A stretch of 64,000 bases of DNA from Manihot esculenta (lineage: Eukaryota; Streptophyta; Magnoliopsida; Malpighiales; Euphorbiaceae), in assembly GCF_001659605.2 (NCBI RefSeq), contig NC_035171.2:3478325-3542324 (forward strand). The letters are read 5' to 3'. Shown piece after piece: positions 10,548-22,622 of this stretch. The notes below the pieces were generated by a model. The model was given only the letters and a program-made list of their open reading frames with translations. It was not told the origin of the DNA and searched no databases. The translations under genes were made by a program, and so were the position numbers. Each line of letters begins with the position of its first letter. Positions within the stretch are counted from its first letter, which is position 1.

Positions 10548-13060
10548 ATGAGTGCAGGTACAGTCTCATTGTATTCTTATCAGTCGGTCATTGATTTATG
10601 AATGAATTGGCTTATTTCATTTATGCTTTGTTTGGATGGAGGGAATTAGAGAGAAAGGAAAAGAAAAAAAAATCTAATTTCTTTAAATTCTCTTGTTTAG
10701 ATCACCAGAGAGAAAAATAGAAAAAAAGAGAAGTTGCATTTCTCTTCTCCTAAAATGAGCCCAAAATATTTCACACCAAATTAGTAGGAAATGGAGAGAA
10801 TTAAGATTATTTGTGTTGAAAATAATGCCCTTAAGTTTAAAAGTCCTCATTTTAAAATTGTAAGTTGCAAGTGACTTGGCAACCTTTTTCAACTCCCAGT
10901 AAATTTATGCTTGCGTTGTAGAATCAATTTCTTGCTTGTTTAATGGATTAAACAGAGGTGTTGATCTTATTATCACAGGCTAATGGTCTAAAATACTTGA
11001 ACATTAATTGCTCTTGTAATTCATTCTGTGCTATTACTTTTATTAGTTTACTTCAGAAATTATCAACCATATCCAAAATGTGGAAAATAATAAAATAAAA
11101 TAATTATGAGATGTGTGTTTATGCTAATATGGTGTTGAAGTGGAAGTTTACGAGGAGGTACCTTGAGTTCAATATTCCAGTTGTATTACCTATTTAAGCG
11201 TATCATAATTATTTAATTTTCCTACTTATGTTTGTGTTTTCTTAGTTCATGTATTTGCTTGTTTATAGGAGAAGAAAGATTACCTCAATTGTCTCAGATC
11301 TTCTGGCCATCAATCTGAAAACTGTAGACATTTCTCCAAAAGATACCTGGAATGTCGCATGGAAAAGTAAGCATGTTGATTTCCTATTTCCTATAAAGTC
11401 CATCTAATGGATATGGTTGTTTATGCCTTTGATAAAAGTTTTGCCTTGTTTTGCTAAATTCGTTTGTTTTTTGCTTAAACTCTGAAACTCAAATGAGAAG
11501 AGAAGCATATCTTGTGCAGATTTTAAGGATGTTGATGGGAGGATATGATTATGCATTCTAGAATAAGTGCAAACTCAGTTGGAATATTTTTATTTTTATA
11601 GTTTTTATTGAACGAAAAGATAAAGTTCTTTTGGTCAGAGGTAGTTTTAATCCTTTTCTGCTGAAAATCTAGACATAATGTGGACGTAATAATTTTTGTT
11701 GTTAGATAGCATACTGGTTATGAAAAACTGTCTTAATTTATCCCTTTCAATGTGAAACCTAAATGGTCAGCAAACATGTTTATGGTGGTCGCATGAAAGA
11801 GGCACCTGAAAAGAAAAGGAAAAGTGAAGGAAAGCACCAAAACTACATCCTAAAGTATCAACAAAATCCAAGAGAGATGAAAAGCAGTGAAACTACAAAT
11901 TTGGGCTTGGAGAACCCCCTTTTCTTTTTCTAACTTTTTTACTCTCAAGCCCCTCCTACATTTACCTAGTCACATATAGAGATGTGACAGGGAAAGGAAA
12001 AAAGCAGCATGGTAACCGTCCAAGCTGTATCCATTTACATATCATGCACCCATTTTTAGGGCATTTTCAAAGGGGAACAATGTTTTTGACAGGGGAACAA
12101 TGTTTTGACTTGGGAACATCAGCAGTAAAGTTACATATCTATATGCTTGTATTAGGAGTTATGACTTACCTTGAAAGTGTTTTGGTTGCCATGTTAATGA
12201 AATGTGGCTATGGAGGCTGAAGCTATTGAGTCAGAGATCAATTATACTTCAATATCTTCTACAGAAGAATATAGACATATAGTCTTCAAAATTCTCAATT
12301 AATTAGATTGGAAAACTGATGAGCTTGTCTGTTTTGTGGTTCATCATTAAGTGATTAAATAAAACATGTTTCAGAAAACCCAGAGGTTGTTAAATCTGTT
12401 GAATAACCAGGGCATTCACATAAAGATTGGTTTGCTTGTTTTTAATTTTGTTAGATGGAACTGGTGAAACTCTCATCAGGGAGTGTTCTAAGTGTTGGTT
12501 TTTAGCCTGAAGATTTTACGAGAAACTGGCATCTACTGCTAAAAATTTAGGAAGGTAGTTTACTTCTTCACTTCAACACATCTACTGATATTTGTTTTGA
12601 GCCAGATTGATGTGGTAGTGGTAGCATGCTGCATGCATACAAAAGGCACATGCATGATAAGAATCGTGAACTGAGAAAAGAAATCTATCAATCTCCACTG
12701 TTGAAAATGTAAAAACAAACCCAGAAGGTCAATTTCTTTGTCTGATTACAAATCCACAATGCTATTTGGCAACAATGTATTGCTTAGAGGGGGAGAGGGA
12801 AACAAACGACTATAAACATTTTGTGGGACTGCAGAGCATACGTCAACATTTTTTTATTGCCATATAGATTTTTGAGCCATGGGATCATTTGCTTTCTTCT
12901 CGTTTCTTGTTACATAAGAGGGTTGCTGCATTTCCTGAAGCTATCACTGTTATTCTGCAGAAACTTGATGGCGAGGCAAGACGTGTCAGAACTTGGGTTT
13001 GAAAAGGAAACTGATTTGGAAACTTCTGGAGAAAAAGAAAAGAAACAAGAGGATCAATAA
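10548..13060 (+). pseudogene. COX19: COX19 cytochrome c oxidase assembly factor, apparently lacking an internal exon
   Basis: COX19 is a twin CX9C copper-related assembly factor of the mitochondrial intermembrane space. Two exons are clear. Positions 11269-11366 encode EKKDYLNCLRSSGHQSENC then RHFSKRYLECRMEK, and 12961-13060 encode NLMARQDVSELGFEKE to the stop. A start exon ATGAGTGCAG followed by GT lies at 10548-10557 and fits the family start MSAG. The expected middle exon, coding the conserved GGAFGGNRG...PPEKGVFPLDHLH...CD segment with the first cysteine of the first CX9C pair, was not found between 10558 and 11268. Splicing the start exon straight to 11269 shifts the frame and stops early. 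The locus is therefore probably a pseudogene, or is misassembled or collapsed here. The second CX9C (CRHFSKRYLEC) is intact. Confidence 0.75.
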
Positions 13061-14923
13061 CCCAGTTCGAAAAAGACAGATTTGATTGGAATAAAGACTG
13101 AAGCCTATGCTATTGCTGATAAGAGTTGATTAGGTATTCATTTTTTTTTTCTCTTCACTCGTATACTTGTCATAGATTGTTCACAACCAAGATAATTGAG
13201 CACTATAGGGTTTTGATTAGACTCTGCCATAAAATTTTTGTTTGTGTATTTTAGCCTTCGGTTGGATGATATCTATTCAATTGACAAAGGCCAAAGGTTC
13301 CTTTTAATTGCTTGTGTCCAAATCTTCTAAGCACTTTCTTTTAGCTGATCATTCACAGCTGAGCAATTTGTAACTATGGCCAACATATTGACCGTTAATA
13401 TGAAACACTGAAATTCACGATAATGATTTTATCAAAGTTTCAATCTCGCCAGACAAATATTTGTGGTAGAATATGCTGCAGCAGAGATCATCAAAACGAT
13501 AACAAGTTCTCAAATCCTAGCTTTCCAAAAAACATAAGAGGGTTCAAAACTTGAAGGACAAATTTCCCCATTTTTCCGAGGAATCCAATAATCTTCTTCT
13601 TTATTTTAATCCAAGATAGAGTTCCATTGATCGGAGAAATAAAACAATGATCAAGGCCTACACTTAGCATCAGAACAGGAAACACTAAGGCCCAAGTACA
13701 ATACAAAGTCAAATAGGAAGAAGTCCAACTTGGATTCTAAGACCCGAACCCACACTTAACCCGGCCAAAAGATCCGAAAAGAAGTGGATATCATGTCGCT
13801 ACCTCTGGGTTCAACAATCGCCCTAGTGAAGAACCGATGGAAGATTCATCAACTGTGGCCAGGAGCACTGACTCTTTAACGCTTGGATGTCTAAGGAAGG
13901 CCAGAAGCTCAGTCGATCGCATCCTCCAAAGACAGACCCTATCTTTAGACTTAACAGGCAATATGGAAACCAGATTTAGTTTGGATGGGAAGTTGCTTCC
14001 ACTTGAACAAAGAAAGAAACAATCTCCCGATCAACATAGCCACCTCCCACGGTCAAGGGAAGCTTCTTACAGCTCACTAATCGAACAACAAGGAGGCAAC
14101 CGACGACTTATAGTGAACTGTCTCACCATCTAAGACCACCCACACGAACCGCCCCTCAGTACTATTCGCTTATAAGTCATTTTAGTGTCATAACTGAGAA
14201 ATCCCCAACCTGTAAAACAAAGACAGAATCCATTCAAGACCAAGAAGAAAAACAAAGCAGTTAAACCAAAATCTCTCAATATGAAGTTTGACTGCCACCC
14301 CACTTTACTGTGGAGAGGGAAAATCCACAGCAGCGCAGGAAGAGGCCCTTCACCATTCGGAAGGGCAAAGAGAGCTTCCTACTAAGACAGAAAAATTGGT
14401 GATGACCCGAACAGACCTATCTCACCAAGAATTGACGATCAGAATGCATTTCTGTATGGTCGTTGGAATCCATTTATCAATAACCAATATATTCATTTTG
14501 TATGATATATTTATTTTCTATTGGCGAAGTGTAAATGCACTGTGTATAAAAAAATTTTCCTAACCAAGTTGGCCTATCTTTACAAGACAAGTTCAATATT
14601 GTGTTCTACGCCAATACGCCCAAGACAAGGTCTGAGCTATCACAATTCACACACAGCATTTGTGGATTACCCTTCAAATGCAGAGAATTCCGCGGCTTCC
14701 TTATGGTCCAAAAGAAAAATTAAAAAACTCTGGCGGGAGTTAAACCCTAAGACACCTCTGATAGAGTAGGTTCCATGTATAACTACAAACAAATCCTTTC
14801 TCTTTCTCTCTGCCTCGAAGCCTTCGCTGAAGGAAAAGGAGCTTTCTTTCGTATAAAACGGTCAACGACTTAACATTTTCGGTTCTTTCTCTCTTTTTTC
14901 CCAATTATTTTTCTTCTTCTTTC
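13061..14923. other. Spacer with an unexplained GC-richer block
   Basis: From about 13440 to 14470 the base composition rises and resembles old coding or element DNA, but no frame on either strand matches a family I know. Terminal repeats were not seen. The final 150 bases are rich in CT stretches and act as upstream DNA of the LETM1-like gene. Confidence 0.4.
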
Positions 14924-17900
14924 ATGGCTTCCCATTTCTCTCTGCATCTCCCCAAGTCATTATACTTGTCGTAAGCTTTCTCAATCTTTACTTATATATG
15001 CGTTTCTATAAGTATCCAAGAATAGGTTGTACTCGATCGTATGCAATCTTTTAATGCTGTGTCGCTGTATAAATGTGAAGTTGGATCTATTCTTGATCTT
15101 CTTTCGATTCATAATGCTGTTTTTTTAATCCGCAGGATTAAATATACCAAGAGAAAGTTTCAAAATTTTCCCCCTTCTAAGCAAGCATCTGCAATTGTTT
15201 TACAACTTTAACACAGTATTTCCTCCTTTTTTTTTTTTTTTTTTTTTGGGTAATGTAAATGCGACCTGAAAACTAGCATGGGCTCTCAATTAGCAAAAAG
15301 TTTGGCAGAATTACTATTGAGTCGCTAGTGTTTGAGAGAATTACCAATCGCCCATCACCGGACCATCACCGCGCCTCCACTCTACCTCCACCATCCTCAC
15401 CCTTCCCTTCCTTTTCAAGAATTTCATTCCTCGCCCTTTGACAACCCGACCTTTCTCCCTCTCACTGCTATTGCGACCTAACCCTAAACAGATTTTCTGC
15501 CATCGTGACCCTCTCTCTCTCTCTCTCATCCTACCTCTTTCTCCCTCTTAATCTCCATGTTTCTTTGTCTCCTCAAGCAAAACCAAATCGATGAATGATT
15601 TGCTACCGCTCTTTCCATTTAGTCTTGTATCGAATCTATTCTTTTAACTTGTATTCAGAACGAGCCAACTAAATCGATTGTTAAGAATAGAAGTTGTGCG
15701 ATACTGGTGCTGAACTTGCCTCTGGTACTTTGCCTAAAAATGGCTGGCCTGAGTATGCCAGTGCGTTTCTTCTGATGCTCAACTGAAAAAACGCTTTAGG
15801 AAGTGGGACTCGCACGGACGCGGAAAGGGGACTAGAACACGACATCACACGTGGATACAACAGTTCTCTACACTGTAGGACAATGACCTTTAGACGTTGG
15901 AGAAATATTAAGCTGAAAATATATAATTTTTGTATATTATTATATATTATTGTTATTATTATTTTCATTTATAATTTTATAATATAAATCATACTGTGTT
16001 AAAATCGAGAGAGAGTAAAGGCTGTGTTAAAATTTCTCCCTTTCTGCTGCCTGAACATTTCCAAGCAAATTAGATTGATAGATTACATGATAGGCATCGT
16101 CCTGTTTTTCTCATGCTTATGAATTTAGGAATCTGTTCGAGAATATTTGAGGCAAAGTAAGGGTCATAATTTTCCTTATAGGCGGTAACCCACAAAAATT
16201 CATCATTGATTGCTTGTCCTTTTCATGTCACAGAAAGAAGTTTTTTGGACCAAAAACCAAACGGACCAAGGTTGATGTAGGCAAATTAAAATTAAAAGGG
16301 GAGAAACATGGACATTTTATCTTTCTGAAGAATAGTGGTTCACTTGGATTGTTCTTTGCACGATGCACTTCTTCCAATTCTTTTTCTGCTGAAGGAACTT
16401 ATTGTGACAATTGTGCTGCTGTTGCAAAAGTTGACAATAATGGGGTGGAGTTCAATCGTGTGAATTGTCTTTTATGGGTCTTGCATGAATCTGCTGCAAG
16501 CTTTTCACGTGCAGTTCAGTCACTTGAGCTGCCAGGTAGAAGTGCAGAGCTTGCAATGGCTTGGAATGGGAAAGATGTTCATGAATGGCATAAACGCATT
16601 GCTTATCAGGTATGTGCCTAGCATATCCAAGCATTAGCGTTTTTCTTTTCTTTTCTGGCTAATAAATTCGGCATTTTAGCGTTATCAATTTATTTTTGCT
16701 TGTAATGAAATTCTTCTTGTTATTTCTGATGTTCTGGGTTATTTACAATTATATATTGCACACCAATTTACATGTTGCTGTTCATTTTTTGTTCTTTGCC
16801 TTCTAACAACTATCACAGAGATAAATTTAACTGATTAGAGTTTGAACAATCTTTGTGAATCTTTAGAAGACATGAAAAATTGGAACAAGATCATTGACAA
16901 CTGTGGCTGTGCAGGTAGCTGTTTATGCTTTGTTGGAAACGGCAATTGAAGTAGAGATGTTGCTTTCTCTTGATCGTCGCAACAAAGCGTCCCCAGTTAA
17001 AGAAATGTATGTTTTTTTTTTTGGTTCAAATACAAAATTAACTCTGATTTTATAGTACATCAACTGACAAAATAACTCTGGTTGATGTTTAACTGGAAGA
17101 TAATTATTCAATCCTGGAAGCAGGTAAAAGGATATTTTAGCTTGATACTGATCTTTCAGAGAGTAGTTTCACTCTGGAACTTCTTTGAGTAAAGCTAAGT
17201 GCAAGTTTAAGTGTGGCCTAGATGCCTCTGTATTTTTGTGCAATATGATTGTGACAATTCTTCATCTTAATTCAATCAATGATGGTCAAGATAGCAGTTT
17301 GGTCTAATGGTTTGCTCCTTGATTTACTCTAGCTTGACCCCAAAGATAAACTTGGTGGGAGAGTACATTGAAAGTCAGTTGAACATGCAGCATCCAGATT
17401 TAGTACAATGGTTTAGAGTGGTGGAATTGCCTCATATTGTGGGTTTTTTCAGTCCCTTGCTAAAGAAGTGGTCCATGGAATATGCTGGAAGGTTTCTTCC
17501 AAACCTTTCTGCTTTTAAATGGTTGCAGTTTACCTGTAGTCACTGAGTTGTGAATTGCATAGACGTATATATTCAGTGGTGTTGCAGGAATAATTGCAGC
17601 AATAAGCTGCTGTGCTGCTGTTGGGAAGCTGGGTTCTGGAAGAACTTCTTGTCCCATGTTTACATTGTCAATTGAGGATGTATTAGTAGATCTCATGGAT
17701 CTTTCACACAGTCTTGTCGAAGTGGAGAAATTGCATCAGTTAGCAACTGAGGCTGGATTTGAACTCAACTTCCTATCTCATTTTGGAGCAAAGATTCTGC
17801 CTTGTAACAAAATTGAAGAGCTGGAATTCTGGATTGGGCTCGCTCAGCGAAAACTCTCTGTGGCATTTTGCAAAGAAATGGTGGTTAGAGGCACAGAAAA

Positions 17901-20900
17901 TTCTCATGAAAAGGTCAATTCCATAGTCCAATTAAATCTCCTGATCAAACTCCTCCATGAGTTTTCAAGCAGTAGTAATTCATTTATCCAAAAGTATTAT
18001 TTAGAAGACAGAGTCATTTCCAGTAGATGAGTTTTTAGACAAATAAAATATAATGGTCAAATCCAGATTTGATGCTTGTAAATATGAGCATCTTTTTTTG
18101 AACTGATGTGAATATGCATATTTGATTTATATACATTCCAGTCCATATTCCTAACGTTACTTCTAAGAGTTTGGAATTTCAATAGTGGTTAAATCTATAT
18201 TTCTTTGGCATTTTAAGGAACAGATATCTTATCAATCTTTAACAGGTTCAGGCAGGTAGTTTGGCTACTCTTGGACTTTTTGCATTTCTGGGAAGAAAGA
18301 CTAGATTATTCTTGTCAAGAATGAGTGTTAAGGATCTTGATGAACTGGTTAAAGACTTCCTCAAGTAACGTCACTATTTGGATGGATGCTAAATATTCAA
18401 TTTATTTGTAACACAAGCCTAATAGGTTAGATATTTTGCTTGCAGTTACTTGGAGTGTGGTGTTCTTTTCATTCATCCCGAACTTGCTTCAGTACCAGCC
18501 TATGAATGTTTCATGGAGGTAAGTTTCTAATATGATTTTTGTTGGAAATACAGTGTGAAATATCGTAATGTTGAAAACTCATATTTATAGATAGTAACTG
18601 AAGAAATTGGATGGCTTGATTTTTATGCTACCTGTTATCCTCTGAGCAATCAAGAAAGGAAAAGGACAAAGCAGCATCCAACTCAAGCAGAGAAAGAGAT
18701 TATCCTATCTACAGTATTTACAATTTGTTATGATGTTTTCTCTGGCTTTGCTCACTTCAGCCGTTCAACTCAACAGCCTTTAGATGCAAAATCACTAGAA
18801 TTCTTGCTGCGAAGGTTGCAAACCACAAGCCAACTTCAGCTTTGTAACTTATTTGTTTAAATTTTCATCCATTGCAGTGGATTTTTTATTTTATAACTCG
18901 CTGCAATTAATTTTTCAGCCAGAGTTTGTTATCTATTTGTCTGGAAGACTACCGGGCAGTTTATGCTAGATCTAGGTATGCTGTCTCTATTGCATGATAT
19001 CTCAATATTCAATGCAAGTATGCAACTGAATATGAACTCCATTAGAGATGTTGGGGATGACTATTTTTGTTGAATTTCTCTTGCAGTGAATTACCAAAGA
19101 TTGCAAAAGCAGGTGCTTCTGATCACTCATTGTACGTAGGAATGAAGGGCAAAGAAAAGTTTTCTGCAGCGTTGGAAGCACAACAGGACCCAAGTGAGTT
19201 GATGCTACAAGGATGCATAAAAGTTAAATCTCAAAGGAAGGTACACCTGCTTGATCAAAACTACCATTGTGTCAGTATGTTGTTTAAGCAATACCAATAT
19301 AACAATTAATTTATACAAGCTGTGATTTTTATTTGTCAATCAGTTGAAGGAAGATTTGATGTTGTTGTTGATGCATAGATTGTGTGATGAAACTAGATTG
19401 TCGAGTAGATTTGAGATGAACATAGAAAAAAAGTATTAAAATCATAAAATGCAAAATCCCAATTACTCTTAGTCGTTAAAAATTGGCTTAATCGTGTTTA
19501 AACAGGATGTCACCATGATCTTGTAAAGTATATTAGAGATTTGTGAAAAATACATGTAAATCTCATAATATCAACATATATGTGAGTGTTTATATATATT
19601 TCTTGATTTTAAATGCACATGTATTTCTTTGGTAATGATTATTTTAAATACATTTTAAGAGCAGGCTGGCGACTCTGCTGCAATAGAAGTAATAACCATT
19701 GCAGAGGCCCCCAGCATCTCCACCAAATCAAGTCCTCTGCATGAGAATTTACTTCGGAGATACAGTGCCAAATTAGCATCTACAAGCTCTGTAAGCAAAA
19801 TGAACACTCTTTCTTGACAATGAGTAGAGCTAAATAAATTTTGGAAGGTTAATTGCTAACTGAATTGTTCTAAAGGATGTATGGATGGGAACCCAATTGC
19901 TATTTGTAGACATCATGGATGCTTTGGAACTACTCTCAAAGCAATTACGGGGTCAGAGAGTTTCAAGGAGGGAAAGAAGGAAGTTGCAGAGAATACTAAC
20001 CGACATTGCTACCCTTATCCCAATTACAATTTTAATGCTACTTCCTGTAAGACCCTTTCTATCCTAACTCCTTCCAAATCCTGTACTATTAACTCATGCA
20101 TGTTTGACAATTGGTTAAATTCAGCACGTAGTGCTATTGTATCTACACTGGTTCCATGTCTCTGCAATATATGGTAGTCTGTATTATTTGGATTCTTCCT
20201 TATTATCAGCTTTGCAGCTTGACACAATCAATTACAGTGCTCTAACTGGGTGGCACCTAGAGGCCAGACAATGAGTGTCCTCAACTCAGAAAGAAGGCAT
20301 TATGTAGCAAATTCAGTTTGCTATAGTCGCCCTCTTGCGTGAAATGGCTACGGAACCTTTTGAAAGTGGATAGCTCATTAGTCTTATATTTGTCCCCTAT
20401 TAAATTGAATGCTCAACCCCCCTCCCCCCCCACCCCCCTTTCTTTTCCTTTATTGGCTCATGAATGCATTGATAAAGCGTCATGTTTCTTTTAACATAAT
20501 TGCCTGCATATGCTCACTTCTCTTTCACCGGCATATACATGCTCATAAACATAAACTCATGAAGCCACATCTGGACTCCTGTACTCGTAACTTGGAAACC
20601 TCGTTATGTTAAAATCTAACTTCCTCTATGATCAGGTCTCAGCTGTAGGCCATGCAGCAATGTTAGCAGCCATCAAGAACTACATGCCATCTTTGGTAAT
20701 GTTTTGTTCACTTGTTCATTTTGTGCTATTATTTTACCTAATCTGCTAATGCTCTTATTTGTTTTATGTTATACTGTGATCAGATCCCTTCTCCATACTC
20801 TTCTGAGCGGCTTGATGTTGTGAAACAACTAAACAGAACTAAGAAGATGGAAGTTCAATCATGGAGCAACCTTCCAGATCCATCCTCTAGAATCAACCTT

Positions 20901-20930
20901 GAGGACCCGTCCGCTAATCCTGCTGTCTAA
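14924..20930 (+). CDS. LETM1-like protein, probably organelle-targeted
   Basis: Fourteen exons give 713 residues in one frame: 14924-14970, 16234-16609, 16915-17006, 17333-17491, 17577-17913, 18246-18364, 18446-18518, 18591-18814, 18919-18975, 19087-19240, 19665-19790, 19876-20046, 20636-20695 and 20784-20930. The N-terminus (MASHFSLHLPKSLYLSS, basic and Ser-rich) looks like a transit peptide. The C-terminal third carries the LETM1/ribosome-binding-like core, RVSRRERRKLQR then LIPITILMLLPV and AVGHAAMLAAI (about residues 608-655). LETM1 proteins affect cation homeostasis and translation in mitochondria. The closest plant relatives I recall are the At3g11560/At5g06220 LETM1-like group, which is larger than canonical LETM1. 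The exact organelle is not decided by the sequence. Reading through the 17913 donor would add a frame ending at 18030, giving a truncated product. Confidence 0.85.
15225..15247. repeat. Poly(T) tract in LETM1-like intron 1
   Basis: A long run of T within the 1.26-kb first intron. It is followed by GC-richer sequence (15330-15540 and 15700-15900) of unknown origin, possibly the poly(A) end of a minus-strand insertion. No element was recognised. Confidence 0.5.
20417..20440. repeat. C-rich homopolymer tract
   Basis: Runs of C broken by T and A within LETM1-like intron 12, an unusual composition for this gene. Confidence 0.8.
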
Positions 20931-21299
20931 AAGATTTTATGTAATAGTTGGCCTCTCAGAATGCCATTGGTACCTGATTGTGTATGTAGATTCTGTACAT
21001 ACTCGATACTGATACAAGATGAAGTCTAATGTAACTCGTTATCTTACAGTGTATAGGATAACCACCATTTGCAAATACAAGAAAACAACAAGGGACTTGG
21101 ACTTAAGATTCGGGACTTGAGAATTGACGGCCGTGAGTCGTCGTGCTCTCGGGACTCTGGGGCCTTGGTGCACGCGTGGTGCTCTCGGGGAGGGGGGCTT
21201 AACCTCGGTGCCTCCGGGCGGGAAGTTAGAGGGGACGAGGGGAGGGACGAATCGGAACGACAAAAGGCTGAATCTCAGTGGATCGTGGCAGCAAGGCCA

Positions 21300-21560
21300 C
21301 TCTGCCCAATGGAGAGTGAATGTAAATAATAAATGAAAGTTAATGAACCAATTGAGTTTGAAAAGACTAAGATTTTTGGAGAGAAAATAAGTATAGTGAA
21401 TTCAGTTGAAGTTAGGGATCATACCAGTGCTATATATGCCCTTGATTGTTTTAATATCTCTATGTCAACGTCCCGTTGAATTGGACAATGGTATTTTCAT
21501 GCAGAGTATCACGCGACTAATTAATAGTGAGTAATTGGTTAATAAAAATGAAAACAATTA
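21300..21560. mobile_element. Diverged gypsy LTR remnant
   Basis: In the same order as the LTR at 1008-1560, it has ATGGAG...AATG, GACTAAGATTTTTGGAGA, ACGTCCCGTTGAATTGGACA (cf. ACATCCCATTGAATAGAACT), then a CGACTAATTAATAG...GGTTAATAAA stretch (cf. CGGCTCATTAATGG...GATTAATAAA). No internal retrotransposon genes are adjacent, so it is a solo or fragmentary LTR. Boundaries are approximate. Confidence 0.5.
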
Positions 21561-21751
21561 ATTTATATTTTTTTGTTGCGCGTGTCACATTAATATAATT
21601 TATAGTTAATATGTTTATGATTTTAGAGATGTTATCTTAGTGAATAATTAGTTAATAAAAGTGAAAACTATTAATTTATATCTCTTTGTTGCGCGTGTCA
21701 CATTAATCTAATTTACCGCTAATGCATTTATGATTTTAAAAATGTTATAAG
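21526..21751. repeat. 113-base tandem duplication, two diverged copies
   Basis: Copy 1 (21526-21638) and copy 2 (21639-21751) both run from AGTGARTAATTRGTTAATAA through GTTGCGCGTGTCACATTAAT to a TTTATGATTTTA end. They differ at scattered sites, so the duplication is not recent. Confidence 0.75.
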
Positions 21752-22525
21752 GAGATATCATATCTTATATTTTGGTGTTACGAGTCCTATCAAATTTTAT
21801 TTAATTAATAAAATTGATCATACTATTTTATATATTATCACTTTCTGAACATCAATAATAAATTTAAATAAACATCATTCAGTAACCTCGATAAATATGC
21901 TTCTGATTGCATATTTTACAGATTAAGGATGGATTCTCAAGTTAGGAATCAACTGCTAGTTATGGCAAATGTATTATTCTCAAGTAAAGCTCTAACGCTT
22001 ACCATGGATAAATGGCCCAAGCTTTGACCCTTCGATATTTGTTATCGACTATAAGAGCTTAATGATTTGCCCATCCAAATGAGACGCTAGTCGCATACAA
22101 CTGCTTCAAATTCCAGCGCTACAAATCATAGCGCCAATGGACGATTGCAGACAAGGATGTTAGAGCAACCTAGGAATAAAATATTACAAACGCCAAGAGG
22201 AACAAACATGGTCACTTTATTAACTATGTTCAAATGCATGTACCGCAAGCATTCCTGTGAGTGTGGGGAAATACAATAACACATGCTCAGGGAAAAAAAA
22301 AGGAAGAGAGAAGAAAAAAAAGCTTTACAAATCCAGGAGGGGGAAACATACAATTAATGTCTGCTTTGCTGAATCAACACACTAGAAAACAATATCTCTC
22401 AGATAACCTCAAATACAGAATCTAGTTCCGTGATCTCCCCACATCTTCAGTACTTCCTATCATATTTTCATGGAAACTGCCACCATATTTATAGTTAACC
22501 ATTGTGATTAATGTTGGCCTGTTTC

Positions 22526-22551
22526 AATCCATCCATCCATCCATCCATCCA
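22526..22551. repeat. (CATC)n microsatellite
   Basis: About six CATC units just downstream of the MTV1-like stop codon on the minus strand, probably within its 3' untranslated region. Confidence 0.9.
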
Positions 22552-22622
22552 CTTCAATAAATAAACCAGCGAACCAAACACCAAGGAGGCCCAGCAAGGT
22601 GAAGCATATGAAGTTCAAATAT

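Larger units (their letters stand above)
20931..22622. other. Convergent spacer between LETM1-like and MTV1-like genes
   Basis: It contains a GC-rich block (21100-21310), a gypsy-LTR-like remnant (about 21300-21560), a tandem duplication (21526-21751) and a CATC microsatellite. The rest is AT-rich and presumably includes both 3' untranslated regions. Confidence 0.5.

Noticed and set aside
11984..12220. 78-residue plus-strand frame in COX19 intron
   Set aside because: No recognisable motif, and it lies between two well-supported exons.
21039..21336. Overlapping frames in the GC-rich block after LETM1-like
   Set aside because: Open frames on both strands are expected from GC-rich repeat DNA; no protein signature.
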